A stretch of 64,000 bases of DNA from Bacteroidales bacterium (GTDB taxonomy: Bacteria; Bacteroidota; Bacteroidia; Bacteroidales; Muribaculaceae), in assembly GCA_015061055.1 (NCBI GenBank), contig SUXH01000009.1, positions 1 to 64,000 on the forward strand. Direction: 5' to 3'. Made by a program: the position numbers and the translations under genes. Position 1 is the stretch's first letter. The number at the start of each line of letters is the position of its first letter. The notes beneath the pieces are model-generated. The model was not told where the DNA came from, ran no database searches, and worked only from the letters and a program-made list of their open reading frames with translations. Shown here piece after piece: positions 50,469 through 59,532 of the stretch.

Positions 50469-52271
50469 GTGGGCTATCGTGAGGACTTGATGTTGAAAGT
50501 GGGATTGTTGCCTGATTCTCCAGGCGTATATATCTATCTCGATGGTGATGGGGAAATAATCTATGTAGGCAAAGCGAAACGCTTAAAACGACGTGTAAGT
50601 TCCTATTTCAATCGTGTGCATAGTGTGGCACGCACGAATATTCTTGTGAAAAACATTCGTGATTTGAAATATATTGTAGTAGATAGCGAAGAAGATGCCT
50701 TGCATCTTGAAAACAGTCTTATAAAAGAGCATAAACCCCGTTATAATGTATTATTGAAAGATGATAAGTCATACCCGTGGATATGTGTAACCAATGAACT
50801 ATATCCACAGGTATTTCTTATTAGAGAGACTCCAAAAAAAGGCGGTAAATACTATGGCCCATATTCAAATGTGAATGTGGCGCGTACGGTGATTTCTCTT
50901 ATCAGAGAATTGTATCCTATTCGCACTTGTCGACACGTATTTACTAAGGAGATGGTGGAACGTAAAAAGATAGGATTGTGCTTGCAGTATCATATAAAGA
51001 ATTGTTTGGGGTGTTGTATTGGAGAAATATCACCCGAAGAATACCGAAAATTCATCGATGAAATCAAACAAATTCTAAATGGTAATACTCAACAGCTGTG
51101 TGATTATCTTATGGCTGAGATGCAGAGTTTGGCAAGTGAATTAAAGTTTGAAGAGGCTCAATTGGTAAAATTGAAATATGACTTGGTGGAGAAATATCGT
51201 GCGAAATCGGTAATTGTGAGTTCACACATCTCCGATGTTGATGTGTATGCTATCGTACGCGATGAGTCGTGTGCTTATATTAACTATTTACACTTGCGTA
51301 ATGGCTCAATAGTGCAGTGCTTGACGCTTGAATATACTGTGAAAATGCAGGAAGCGGATGAGGAATTGTTGTCGATGGCTATTGCTGAGATTATTGCAAA
51401 GTTTGGCCGAAAATCTCGTGAAATCATTGTTCCTGTTATACCGGAAACCGAAATGGACGGAGTTCAGTTTGTTGTTCCTAAAATAGGAGACAAGAAAAAA
51501 CTACTTGATATAGCTTTAAAAAACGCACAACAATATAGACTTGATAAATTAGCACATTCCGAAAAGCTCAATCCTCAGCAGCGCACAATGCGCGTTTTAA
51601 AGACGATGCAGCGTGATTTTCGCCTTGAAGTATTGCCACGACATATAGAGTGTTTCGATAATTCCAACACACAAGGAACTAATCCTGTGGCTTCGTGTGT
51701 GGTGTTTAAAGATGCAGTGCCTTCCAAGCGAGATTATCGACATTTTAATATCAAAACGGTTGAAGGACCCGATGATTTTGCTTCGATGAAAGAAGTGCTT
51801 ACTCGTCGTTATACCCGACTTATTCAAGAGGGAGGAGACTTGCCTCAATTGGTGATTGTAGATGGAGGGAAAGGACAGTTGAGCGCAGCAGTAGAGGTGT
51901 TTGATGCTATAGGATTAAGAGGGCAGATCGCACTTGTGGGAATAGCTAAACGACTTGAGGAAATCTATTTTCCTGGCGACAGTGTGCCACTTTATATTGA
52001 TAAGAACAGTGAATCGTTGCGAGTGGTACAGCGATTGCGCGATGAGGCTCACCGATTTGGTATAACGCATCATCGTAATCGTCGCAGTAAAGGGCAGATT
52101 GTGTCGGTTCTCGATGGTATAAAAGGTGTGGGAACAGTAACACGTGAAACTCTATTAAAACATTTTAAAAGTGTTAAGAGACTTCGTGAAGCAACTGAAG
52201 AAGATATTGCCGCAGTGGTGGGAGTTGCAAAAGCAAGAATTGTTGTTGAAGGATTAAAAAAAGAAGAATAG
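50469..52271 (+). CDS. uvrC: Excinuclease ABC subunit C
   Basis: Nuclease that makes both cuts around UvrB-marked DNA damage. 600 residues. N-terminal GIY-YIG domain (LLPDSPGVYIYLDGDGEIIY, then VGKAKRLKRRVSSYF), a Cys-rich segment (GLCLQYHIKNCLGCCIGEIS), UVR helix pair about 200-230 (LASELKFEEAQLVKLKYDLV), RNase H-like endonuclease half (IECFDNSNTQGTNPVAS; VIVDGGKGQLSAA), and C-terminal helix-hairpin-helix (LDGIKGVGTVTRETLLKHF). The start is GTG at 50469, 13 bp after apt; ATG 50490 would trim 7 residues and is the alternative. It is followed by dtd after 2 bp. Confidence 0.96.
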   Translation: MGYREDLMLKVGLLPDSPGVYIYLDGDGEIIYVGKAKRLKRRVSSYFNRVHSVARTNILVKNIRDLKYIVVDSEEDALHLENSLIKEHKPRYNVLLKDDKSYPWICVTNELYPQVFLIRETPKKGGKYYGPYSNVNVARTVISLIRELYPIRTCRHVFTKEMVERKKIGLCLQYHIKNCLGCCIGEISPEEYRKFIDEIKQILNGNTQQLCDYLMAEMQSLASELKFEEAQLVKLKYDLVEKYRAKSVIVSSHISDVDVYAIVRDESCAYINYLHLRNGSIVQCLTLEYTVKMQEADEELLSMAIAEIIAKFGRKSREIIVPVIPETEMDGVQFVVPKIGDKKKLLDIALKNAQQYRLDKLAHSEKLNPQQRTMRVLKTMQRDFRLEVLPRHIECFDNSNTQGTNPVASCVVFKDAVPSKRDYRHFNIKTVEGPDDFASMKEVLTRRYTRLIQEGGDLPQLVIVDGGKGQLSAAVEVFDAIGLRGQIALVGIAKRLEEIYFPGDSVPLYIDKNSESLRVVQRLRDEAHRFGITHHRNRRSKGQIVSVLDGIKGVGTVTRETLLKHFKSVKRLREATEEDIAAVVGVAKARIVVEGLKKEE

Positions 52272-52273
52272 AT

Positions 52274-52726
52274 ATGAGAATTGTAATCCAAAGAGTGCTA
52301 AACGCTTCAGTATCAATAGGCGGTAAATTGTATAGCTCTGTAAATCAAGGGCTTATGATACTTGTTGGTGTAGTAGAGGGTGATACAGAGCAAGATGTGG
52401 AATGGTTGGCAGCAAAAGCCGCAAATATGCGTATTTTCGATGACGAAAATGGTGTGATGAATCGTAGTGTAATAGATGTGAATGGTGAGGTACTTGCTGT
52501 GAGTCAGTTTACTTTAAATGCGTCGACAAAGAAAGGTAATCGTCCTTCTTATATTCATGCAGCCGGGCATGAAACCGCTATCCCCCTTTATGAGAAATTT
52601 TGTGAACGGGTGCAAGAGTTTGTTGGTCGTGAAGTGAAACGCGGAGTGTTTGGAGCCGATATGCAAGTATCGCTTATCAATGATGGTCCAGTTACAATTA
52701 TTGTAGATTCAAAATTAAAAGAGTAA
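52274..52726 (+). CDS. dtd: D-aminoacyl-tRNA deacylase
   Basis: Removes D-amino acids (and glycine from tRNA-Ala) from mischarged tRNA. 150 residues. Seen: MRIVIQRVLNASVSIGGKLY (start), GLMILVGVVEGDTE, AKAANMRIFDDENG, and the active-site motif LAVSQFTLNAST (SQFTL) with the cross-subunit GPVTI near the end. It starts 2 bp after the uvrC stop, so it is in the same operon. Confidence 0.96.
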   Translation: MRIVIQRVLNASVSIGGKLYSSVNQGLMILVGVVEGDTEQDVEWLAAKAANMRIFDDENGVMNRSVIDVNGEVLAVSQFTLNASTKKGNRPSYIHAAGHETAIPLYEKFCERVQEFVGREVKRGVFGADMQVSLINDGPVTIIVDSKLKE

Positions 52727-52799
52727 CTTTGAAGATTGATTGTTGAGAATTGAATATATCGACCCGATGGTCGGTGTTTTAAGAAATTTTGAAAGGAAA

Positions 52800-53138
52800 A
52801 TGACTTTAAAAGAGGCTCAAAAGTGTGTTGATGATTGGATTTGTACTTATGGAGTGCAGTATTTCAGTGAGTTAACTAATATGGCTATCCTCACAGAGGA
52901 AGTTGGAGAAGTGGCACGAATTATCTCCAGAAAATATGGAGATCAGTCTTTTAAGGATTCTGATGAGGGAAAAGACCTTGCCGATGAGCTCGCCGATGTG
53001 ATGTGGGTGGTGATGTGCCTTGCCAATCAAACCGGCATCGATCTCACTGAAGCACTCGAACGCAATTTTCAAAAAAAGACCGTTCGTGATGCTGAGCGTC
53101 ATAAAAACAATGAGAAATTAATTAATAATAAAAAATAA
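52800..53138 (+). CDS. MazG-like nucleotide pyrophosphohydrolase
   Basis: 112 residues from ATG 52800 (MTLKEAQKCVDDWI). The open frame reaches back to TTG 52740, but the 20 extra residues have no family counterpart as far as I know. Seen: the MazG/all-alpha NTPase motif EEVGEVAR (about 32-39), then DLADELADVMWVVMCLANQ with the paired acidic residues EL-D that bind Mg2+. It cleaves NTPs, possibly non-canonical ones, to NMP and pyrophosphate; house-cleaning is the likely role. In a forward operon with dtd and deoC. Confidence 0.88.
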   Translation: MTLKEAQKCVDDWICTYGVQYFSELTNMAILTEEVGEVARIISRKYGDQSFKDSDEGKDLADELADVMWVVMCLANQTGIDLTEALERNFQKKTVRDAERHKNNEKLINNKK

Positions 53139-53144
53139 ACGATT

Positions 53145-54056
53145 ATGGGAGAATGTAATTGTAATCACGAACACCACAATAAATATGAAGAAGCTATTTG
53201 CCATAGCCAGGTGTGTGTTGATGACGAAAAGGTAAAAGCTGCTGTTGCTGAAATTATAGCAAAGCATACCGAAGAGAATATGAATGTTGATGTGTATAAA
53301 TTTTTGCTCAATACAATAGACCTTACAACATTGAGTTCGGAAGATTCGGAAAGCTCGGTAGCAGCATTTGTGCAAAAGGTGAACGACTTTGAGTCTAACT
53401 ATCCTATGTATAAGAATGTGGCTGCTATCTGCGTTTATTCTCGTTTCGCCGAAGTGGTTCGTTCGGTACTTGAAGTGTCGGAAGTGAATGTGACAGTATG
53501 TTCGGCTAATTTCCCTTCTTCACAATCTCGTCTTGAAGTAAAGACTACCGAAACAGCTCTTGCTGTGCTTGATGGAGCAAATGAAGTAGATATTGTGTTC
53601 AATCTTGGTTTATATCGTGATGAAGCATACGAAGATCTGTGTGACGAAATATCAGAAATCAAAACATCTTGCAAAGACGCACATCTTAAGGTTATACTTG
53701 AAACAGGTGCATTGAAGACTGCCAAACACATTCGAAATGCTTCAATCTTATCGATGTATTCGGGTGCTGATTTCATCAAGACATCAACAGGAAAGATGTA
53801 TCCGGGCGCATCGCTTGAGGCTGCATACGTGATGTGTAAGTGTATCAAGGAATACTACGACAAGCATGGTGTTATGAAAGGCTTTAAAGCATCGGGAGGA
53901 ATACGTACCACCGAAGATGCAGTGAAGTATTACACTATCGTAAAAGAAGTTCTTGGTGAAAAGTGGTTGACCAACGAGTACTTCCGTATAGGAGCGTCTA
54001 GTCTCGCTAATAGTTTGTTTGCCGATATCTCCGGTACCGATGTAGCTCCATTCTAA
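53145..54056 (+). CDS. deoC: Deoxyribose-phosphate aldolase
   Basis: Class I aldolase splitting 2-deoxyribose-5-phosphate into acetaldehyde and glyceraldehyde-3-phosphate in deoxynucleoside catabolism. 303 residues. Seen: IDLTTLSSEDS (about 58-68), VAAICVYSRFAEVV, CSANFPSSQS, EVDIVFNLGLY, and the Schiff-base lysine K212 in GADFIKTSTGK. A second active-site Lys lies in GFKASGGIR. The N-terminus carries a Cys/His cluster, MGECNCNHEHHNKYEEAICH, that I do not know from other DeoC proteins and that could bind metal. It begins 6 bp after the MazG gene and ends at a bidirectional terminator. Confidence 0.95.
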   Translation: MGECNCNHEHHNKYEEAICHSQVCVDDEKVKAAVAEIIAKHTEENMNVDVYKFLLNTIDLTTLSSEDSESSVAAFVQKVNDFESNYPMYKNVAAICVYSRFAEVVRSVLEVSEVNVTVCSANFPSSQSRLEVKTTETALAVLDGANEVDIVFNLGLYRDEAYEDLCDEISEIKTSCKDAHLKVILETGALKTAKHIRNASILSMYSGADFIKTSTGKMYPGASLEAAYVMCKCIKEYYDKHGVMKGFKASGGIRTTEDAVKYYTIVKEVLGEKWLTNEYFRIGASSLANSLFADISGTDVAPF

Positions 54057-54112
54057 AAAGGATGTGTATATATTAATTATCACATAGATAGAATGTAACT
54101 CACATTCTTAAA

Positions 54113-54149
54113 GAAAATAAAAAAACGCCATTGGCGTTTTTTTATTTTC
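54113..54149. terminator. Bidirectional terminator between deoC and the zinc-ribbon gene
   Basis: 17-bp perfect palindrome 54113-54129 / 54133-54149 around loop ATT, core ACGCC / GGCGT inside A and T runs. It works for both converging genes. Confidence 0.92.
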
Positions 54150-54404
54150 TTAATCATCATCCCATATATATCCACATTTAGGACATTTTGGTAGCCATAC
54201 GTTATATTCATTTTGTCCGTAACTTGTTTGTGGGGTTCCGCATCTATAACAACGAGGAATTTCGCCATATATGCCTAATCGTTTACATGAATTACAATAT
54301 CTCATTTGGAATGAGAATGTTTTGTGATGCAAATCATCGTTCAAGGAGCGATTACCGCAAAATTTACATTTATCTCCTAAAAAAAGGTCAGAAAAGAATC
54401 CCAT
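54150..54404 (-). CDS. Small double zinc-ribbon protein
   Basis: 84 residues with four CxxC pairs: CKFC (13-16), CNSC, CYRC and CPKC (74-77). These can form two zinc-ribbon knuckles (pairs 1+2 and 3+4). The start reads MGFFSDLFLGDK, a short amphipathic head that could anchor it to a membrane or partner. No known family name is offered. The stop codon abuts the shared terminator, and the gene lies 22 bp after (downstream strand-wise unrelated to) the endonuclease gene on its right, which is transcribed the same way. Nucleic-acid or protein binding is the usual job of such ribbons. Confidence 0.65.
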   Translation of the reverse strand: MGFFSDLFLGDKCKFCGNRSLNDDLHHKTFSFQMRYCNSCKRLGIYGEIPRCYRCGTPQTSYGQNEYNVWLPKCPKCGYIWDDD

Positions 54405-54426
54405 ATTAGTGTATTGATATTAAAAG

Positions 54427-56127
54427 TTATTTAATAATTGCTTTAATTGTTTTATTTGACTCGTGTGCTGTGATGAGGTAAATACCGGTAGGAAGTTCCA
54501 CAGCAAGGTCATTTTCTACTGTTTGGAATTGCTTTATCATTACACCTTGTGTGTTGTAGATACATACATTGGAAAGAGGTTCGTTACAGATGAAACGTAT
54601 ACCTCCCGGATGAGTGGCAACGGCCAGAATGTGGTCGGCTTCGATACCTTCAATTCCACTACCCTCGGCTACGGTAATAGTGTTTGATGCAGGCGAAGTG
54701 TATCCAAGTCGGCTACTTTGTACGTAATACGTTTCACTTGTTCCAATTTCACGAGTGAAATCATAATAAGTTTCTTCGGTATCTACTTGTTCTGTTGTAA
54801 TTAGAACACCATCTTTGTAGATTGAGCGAGTGATGATATAGAAGTCCACTTCTTCATCGACAGCTTGCCATACAGCTCGATATCCTTCGGTAGTAACATT
54901 CTCGGCAGGGAGTGCTACCGGAGAAGATAACGTAGGAACCTCAAGACATTCTCCATTAATATACACCCCTGTTACACTGCCGGTAATTCCACCATCATAG
55001 AAATACAAACATGTAGAGTGTTTACCTGTTTTTGTTGGTTTGTAGGTTATTGTAAGTTTGTAACCATTGGTCGAATTCATTGCACTTGCCGAAATCCTTT
55101 CGGTAGAAAGTGAGAACATTTGGTGGTGGCTGTTATCGTCGAAAAGCACCAATGTGATGCCCGAGCCTGTGATATTTTGCCCCTTAACATATAATTCAAG
55201 GTTAATGGTTTTTCCTAAACCTATTTGTCCGAAATCGATAGAACTGCCAAGTTGAGGATATAAGATTTCGGCAGGTCCTGTTACATTTCCATTGCCTCCT
55301 CCGTTATAGGATTCTCCCATTTTGTTCCCCCAAATGTATTCGGCAAGATTTGGGTCGTCGACAAATGGATTACGGTTGCCTTGAATAGTGTATACAGCAT
55401 CATTGCGGTCGCGTTCTTTTTGGCTTACGGGGTCATTACGATGCCACTCAAGTAGAATATTACGAGCATATTGGTTCAATGTAAGATAACTTGAGTTATT
55501 GAACATATATGTGTATTTCCATGTATAGTCTTGATAACAAGTTGCCATATAGAAGTATACACGAGCAAAGTCTCCTTTGTACTCGTCGTCGGGTTCAAAC
55601 ACATAATTTGTGCCACTGCCCGAGATGGAAGGATAACCCACAGTAGAAACTCCGTTGTTAAATTTTACACTTAATGATGTGTTTACTTCGCCTAACGGGT
55701 AGTTGCTTTTAGCGGAGTTAGCATCGCCGTCGCTTGGGAATAGGTGAATAATATCGGTGCCGGCTTCGTAGGCCTCAACGTTGCTTGGAGAGTTCCACCA
55801 GCTTTTAGGAACGGAGTGTTCGCGATTAAGTCCATGAGTTCCTCCATAATACCAATACTCACGTGTGTTCCAATTGTCGGAATACATATCCCACACAATA
55901 TGTTTGCCGTTTACTGTTTCGGGGTAAACATCGGTTGTAGGGAAGTAGTTCCATAGGCTTGAATAAGATAGTTTTGTGTGTGGTCGTATGATAGAATGGA
56001 TAGCATTCTTTAAAGTTTCGCCCGATTTACCATTTAAAGAGGAGTAATAACCATTTGGTGCCGATGCATAAGCAAAACAAAAAGCACATAAGTTCACTAA
56101 TAAGATGATTGCTTTATGTCGTTTCAT
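54427..56127 (-). CDS. Secreted endonuclease I family nuclease with T9SS sorting domain
   Basis: 566 residues from ATG 56127 (the frame to 56211 would bury the signal peptide MKRHKAIILLVNLCAFCFA). Residues about 22-290 form the endonuclease I / Vvn-type nuclease: THGLNREHSVPKSWW (metal-binding E103-H104 region), then DIIHLFPSDGDANSAKSNYP and NDPVSQKERDRNDAVY and NRNPFVDDP. A beta-sandwich (about 300-405) and an FN3-like domain (about 410-490) follow. The last about 75 residues are a T9SS type A sorting signal (LSNVCIYNTQGVMIKQF, LPTGIYLITAHE, ending IKAIIK). It would cut extracellular DNA or RNA, for nutrients or biofilm turnover. Stands in front of a divergent secreted GLUG protein. Confidence 0.9.
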   Translation of the reverse strand: MKRHKAIILLVNLCAFCFAYASAPNGYYSSLNGKSGETLKNAIHSIIRPHTKLSYSSLWNYFPTTDVYPETVNGKHIVWDMYSDNWNTREYWYYGGTHGLNREHSVPKSWWNSPSNVEAYEAGTDIIHLFPSDGDANSAKSNYPLGEVNTSLSVKFNNGVSTVGYPSISGSGTNYVFEPDDEYKGDFARVYFYMATCYQDYTWKYTYMFNNSSYLTLNQYARNILLEWHRNDPVSQKERDRNDAVYTIQGNRNPFVDDPNLAEYIWGNKMGESYNGGGNGNVTGPAEILYPQLGSSIDFGQIGLGKTINLELYVKGQNITGSGITLVLFDDNSHHQMFSLSTERISASAMNSTNGYKLTITYKPTKTGKHSTCLYFYDGGITGSVTGVYINGECLEVPTLSSPVALPAENVTTEGYRAVWQAVDEEVDFYIITRSIYKDGVLITTEQVDTEETYYDFTREIGTSETYYVQSSRLGYTSPASNTITVAEGSGIEGIEADHILAVATHPGGIRFICNEPLSNVCIYNTQGVMIKQFQTVENDLAVELPTGIYLITAHESNKTIKAIIK

Positions 56128-56198
56128 ATATTTTATACTAAAATTATAAATGTTAAATAAAATGAGGTGTAAAGTTAGTATAACTTTTTGGAAAAGTC

Positions 56199-56229
56199 TT
56201 TGTCGGACCACTAAATTTAACTAATTTTG
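56199..56229 (+). promoter_or_regulatory. Full -33/-7 promoter of the GLUG protein
   Basis: TTTG (56199-56202), 19-bp spacer, TAATTTTG (56222-56229), 48 bp before the ATG at 56278. Confidence 0.75.
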
Positions 56230-56277
56230 CCGAAAGTTTCTTGTTTTCAATAGATTAATCAAAAAAATAATAAATAT

Positions 56278-59200
56278 ATGAGAAAGAAAATGCATTTTTC
56301 GATGATTGTAATAGTGCTGATTACATTATGTGCTGGCTTTTCAGCTAAGGCTGCAAGCAAGCAAATTAAATCGTTTGGCACAAATTCATCAATAATGGTT
56401 CCTGGAAACCATCAATGGAAGAAAAAGGTTACATCTATTAAAGATTTTAAGAACGAAAAAATTGGAACTCGAGGTGTCACATTAGGTCCAACTCAAGATT
56501 ATTCTTTTTTAGATGGACCCGATGGCTCTCAGTGGTATGCTACTCAAAACAACACGATTGAGAATTACTATTATAAGTCGTCTGAAATCACATTGTATAA
56601 TAACAAAGGAGTAAAACAAAGCACAATTACAGTTGAGTTACCTGATACGGTGAATTGTAATCAAGTGTTAGTCGGAGATGTGGTTACTAACAATCTTTTT
56701 GATAGAAATAACAATACTAATGAGTTGGCAGTGGTGGTTCACTTTATTCATTCTCCGGGTGTAACATCGTATGTTACTTATGTTTATGACATTGCTACTG
56801 GGGAATTGAAGCAAACTTACGATGGCTTTTTCTCTGTAGTGAAATATTTCACCGGCTATAACTATGATGCTGTGGGTGTGCTTAGCTATACAGTAGAAGA
56901 GGGTGGACAAACGATATCTAAATATGATATTTATACAAAACCCGGTTATAGTAAAACTTCTGCTGAATTGAAACATTCATTTTCTGTACCCAATAAACTT
57001 GCTGAATATCAGGTGGGTAGTGTCTTTAATGTGTTTGAAATAGACAACAATTTATATTATGTACTTTCTCAGTACGAAAAAGAATATCTTGACCCTGCAT
57101 CTTATAAAGAACCTTGGGATATGATTCCTACTCCAGATAATAACTTTGTATCGATAATTTATAATAAGAATTTCGTTGAAGTGGGTAGGGTGACAATCCC
57201 TGTAACATCTACAAAGCAATATCTGGTACAATATGGTGTGGGATTGTTCGGATATAAAGACCTTTCTAATAATTTCTGGGACGAATCGGGCGAAATGCGT
57301 CTTGTGGTGGCTACAGCAGGGTTTGAAATACAGACCGAGAATGAAGCAATATCATTCGATGTGTACGATATAGCAGGAAATAAGGTGAAAGCAATTGCAA
57401 GCAATGTGAGCGATTGGATGAATATGTATGATATCCCGGGCGAATCGGCTCAAATTGCGTTTTTGGCTACCGATGGAATGACAATGTCAATGGTAAATAT
57501 ACCTTCTTGTGAAACTGAGGTAACTTTTGAAAGCGAAATTGATGGTAATGTGATTTCGACAAGTGTTGACCGTTGTCCTGTGGGAGATAGCTACCAATAT
57601 GTAATGGGACTTGCTGCACCTGAAGTTGATAGTGAAGGTAATGTGCATCAGCGTTATGCTTGGATTAATCGCAATGCTACAATCGACCGTATTGTGAAGT
57701 TCAATTTGGGAGATGTCAATGCTAATTGGGTTCCTTTGGTAATAGGTGAGGTGTTGAATCCGTATTTGTTTGATACCGACAGCCAACGTGAATATATATT
57801 TATAGCAAACCAACGCGAAACACCTACATCATCAAAAATGATTGATGAGATTCGCATCGTGAAGGAAGATGGAACAATTGTGCGCGTGTTCCAAGAAGAA
57901 CCTAATGGAAAGGGTGATCTTGGTATTTGTTCATTGCTCGGATTAGATAGCGATACACCTACAATGTTTATCCCATATTATAATTCAAACGCAGATGCTA
58001 TAACAATTGAAATGGAATTCCTTCCATTGGCTAAATTGAGTGCCGGTGGTGAAGGTACTCTTGAAAAGCCTTATCTGATTACAAGTGCCGGTGATATGTC
58101 AATGATTTCACAAGATTTGTCGGCTCATTACAAGATTATTAATGATTTTGATGCAGGTGATTTTGGTGCTTGGAAGGCTATTTCCGGCTTTACCGGTTCG
58201 TTAGATGGTGGTAATCACACTGTGAGCAATCTAAAACTTAATGGTAAAGATAATATGTGCGGGTTGTTTACTTCTGCCGAAGGTTCAATCATCAAGAATC
58301 TTGTGCTTGAATCGCCATTAGTGGAAATATCAAGCAATGCTTATACGGTAGGTTTTGTGGTAGCTGAAGCTATGTCGGATACGATAAGCAACGTTCACGT
58401 AAAGAATGCTGTGGTAACAGCAAGTGATGCGTCAGCAGTAGTGGGTGGTGTTGTTGGAGATGCTACATTATACACTGAAATCTATAATTGTTCGGCTACA
58501 GGATTGGATTTTGATGCAGCATCGTCATCTATTGGTGGTATAGCAGGAAAAATCCAAACAAGCTCAAATGTGCGAGTTTGTTCAGTAAGTGGTGTTATTA
58601 ACGGAGGTAAAGAAGTAGGCGGTGTTGTAGGATATGCATCATCGGGTTGTGTAGTGAAAGATTGCCATGTGAATGCTTCAATTACGGGCGAAAACACTAT
58701 TGGTGGTGTAGTCGGAAACGCAGAGCGTGGAGGAATCTTTAACTGCTTTATCGAAGGTGACTTGACTGCAATAAAGGCCAATAATCAAGGTTATGGTAAG
58801 GTAGGTGGTGTAGTTGGAATATTATCGCCCGATTGGTCTACAACAGCCGACTCTAAGGTTGATTCAATTATTGCCGGCAATGTGGTTAAGATTTCTACTA
58901 TCACAGCTTCAGAAATGAAGGGGGTGCATCGTGTAGTAGGTTACTCTCGTTATGATTCTGATATTGAATCGATGGTATGGGACCCAACTTTAGTCCCTGT
59001 TAAGGAAGTTGCTCTTGCCAACAATTATGTAATGTCGGATCTTTCTGTAATTGATAGTACAATTGAAGCTGATGCAACGAGTACAGAAGGAGCTACAATT
59101 GAGGAAACTGAGCTTACTGAGTCGTTCCTTAGTTCAATAGGATATAGGTTTGGCGAGGAAGTTGACAATCCTTGGGCGATTGACTCGGAAAATACACTAT

Positions 59201-59454
59201 ATTTGTATTTTGAAAAAAATCAATCTTCGGCTGTCGAGTCGGTAATAATTGGTAAGTCTTCGATTCTATTTGATGGTCAAAGCATAATGATTGCCGGTGC
59301 TGTAGCAGTAGAATTATATAACATTGCCGGTGTGAAGATTGCTTCGGTGAGTGATGGATTGTTGCAAGTATCCGATGTGGCAGCTGGTGTTTATGTAGTA
59401 GTGGCTACCGATGCTATAGGAGCGAAAACTACTGCTAAGATTGTCGTGAAATAA
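56278..59454 (+). CDS. Large secreted protein with GLUG repeats and T9SS sorting domain
   Basis: 1058 residues, signal peptide to about 26 (FSAKAA). Residues about 60-590 are a beta-rich, propeller-like region with no name. Residues about 600-880 are GLUG-type repeats that stack into a beta-helix: FTGSLDGGNHTVSNLKLNG, MCGLFTSAEGSIIKNLVL, VVGGVVGDAT, EVGGVVGYASSGCVVKDCHV, TIGGVVGNAERGGIFNCFI. The end (about 985-1058) is a T9SS type A sorting signal (AVAVELYNIAGVKIASVSDG, VAAGVYVVVATDAIG, ending IVVK). It is probably a surface-anchored adhesin or glycan-binding protein; GLUG domains occur in such proteins but no ligand is known here. Own full promoter, stem-loop after the gene. Confidence 0.82.
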   Translation: MRKKMHFSMIVIVLITLCAGFSAKAASKQIKSFGTNSSIMVPGNHQWKKKVTSIKDFKNEKIGTRGVTLGPTQDYSFLDGPDGSQWYATQNNTIENYYYKSSEITLYNNKGVKQSTITVELPDTVNCNQVLVGDVVTNNLFDRNNNTNELAVVVHFIHSPGVTSYVTYVYDIATGELKQTYDGFFSVVKYFTGYNYDAVGVLSYTVEEGGQTISKYDIYTKPGYSKTSAELKHSFSVPNKLAEYQVGSVFNVFEIDNNLYYVLSQYEKEYLDPASYKEPWDMIPTPDNNFVSIIYNKNFVEVGRVTIPVTSTKQYLVQYGVGLFGYKDLSNNFWDESGEMRLVVATAGFEIQTENEAISFDVYDIAGNKVKAIASNVSDWMNMYDIPGESAQIAFLATDGMTMSMVNIPSCETEVTFESEIDGNVISTSVDRCPVGDSYQYVMGLAAPEVDSEGNVHQRYAWINRNATIDRIVKFNLGDVNANWVPLVIGEVLNPYLFDTDSQREYIFIANQRETPTSSKMIDEIRIVKEDGTIVRVFQEEPNGKGDLGICSLLGLDSDTPTMFIPYYNSNADAITIEMEFLPLAKLSAGGEGTLEKPYLITSAGDMSMISQDLSAHYKIINDFDAGDFGAWKAISGFTGSLDGGNHTVSNLKLNGKDNMCGLFTSAEGSIIKNLVLESPLVEISSNAYTVGFVVAEAMSDTISNVHVKNAVVTASDASAVVGGVVGDATLYTEIYNCSATGLDFDAASSSIGGIAGKIQTSSNVRVCSVSGVINGGKEVGGVVGYASSGCVVKDCHVNASITGENTIGGVVGNAERGGIFNCFIEGDLTAIKANNQGYGKVGGVVGILSPDWSTTADSKVDSIIAGNVVKISTITASEMKGVHRVVGYSRYDSDIESMVWDPTLVPVKEVALANNYVMSDLSVIDSTIEADATSTEGATIEETELTESFLSSIGYRFGEEVDNPWAIDSENTLYLYFEKNQSSAVESVIIGKSSILFDGQSIMIAGAVAVELYNIAGVKIASVSDGLLQVSDVAAGVYVVVATDAIGAKTTAKIVVK

Positions 59455-59479
59455 AGTTCAATATTCTTTTAAAGATTAA

Positions 59480-59525
59480 GAACGGGCTGCCTCGATTGAG
59501 GTAGTCCGTTCGGCTTATATATATA
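59480..59525 (+). terminator. Hairpin after the GLUG gene
   Basis: 14-bp stem with wobble pairs 59480-59493 / 59498-59511 around loop GATT. The U tract is weak (GGCTTATATA), so termination may be partial. Confidence 0.65.
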
Positions 59526-59532
59526 TTGTAAT

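Noticed and set aside
52136-52151. Second parS-like sequence AGTAACACGTGAAACT inside uvrC
   Set aside because: Three mismatches to the consensus, at conserved arm positions, and the bases encode a normal UvrC stretch.
52740-52799. TTG-initiated N-terminal extension of the MazG-like protein
   Set aside because: The 20 extra residues show no family pattern; ATG 52800 gives the usual MazG-like start.
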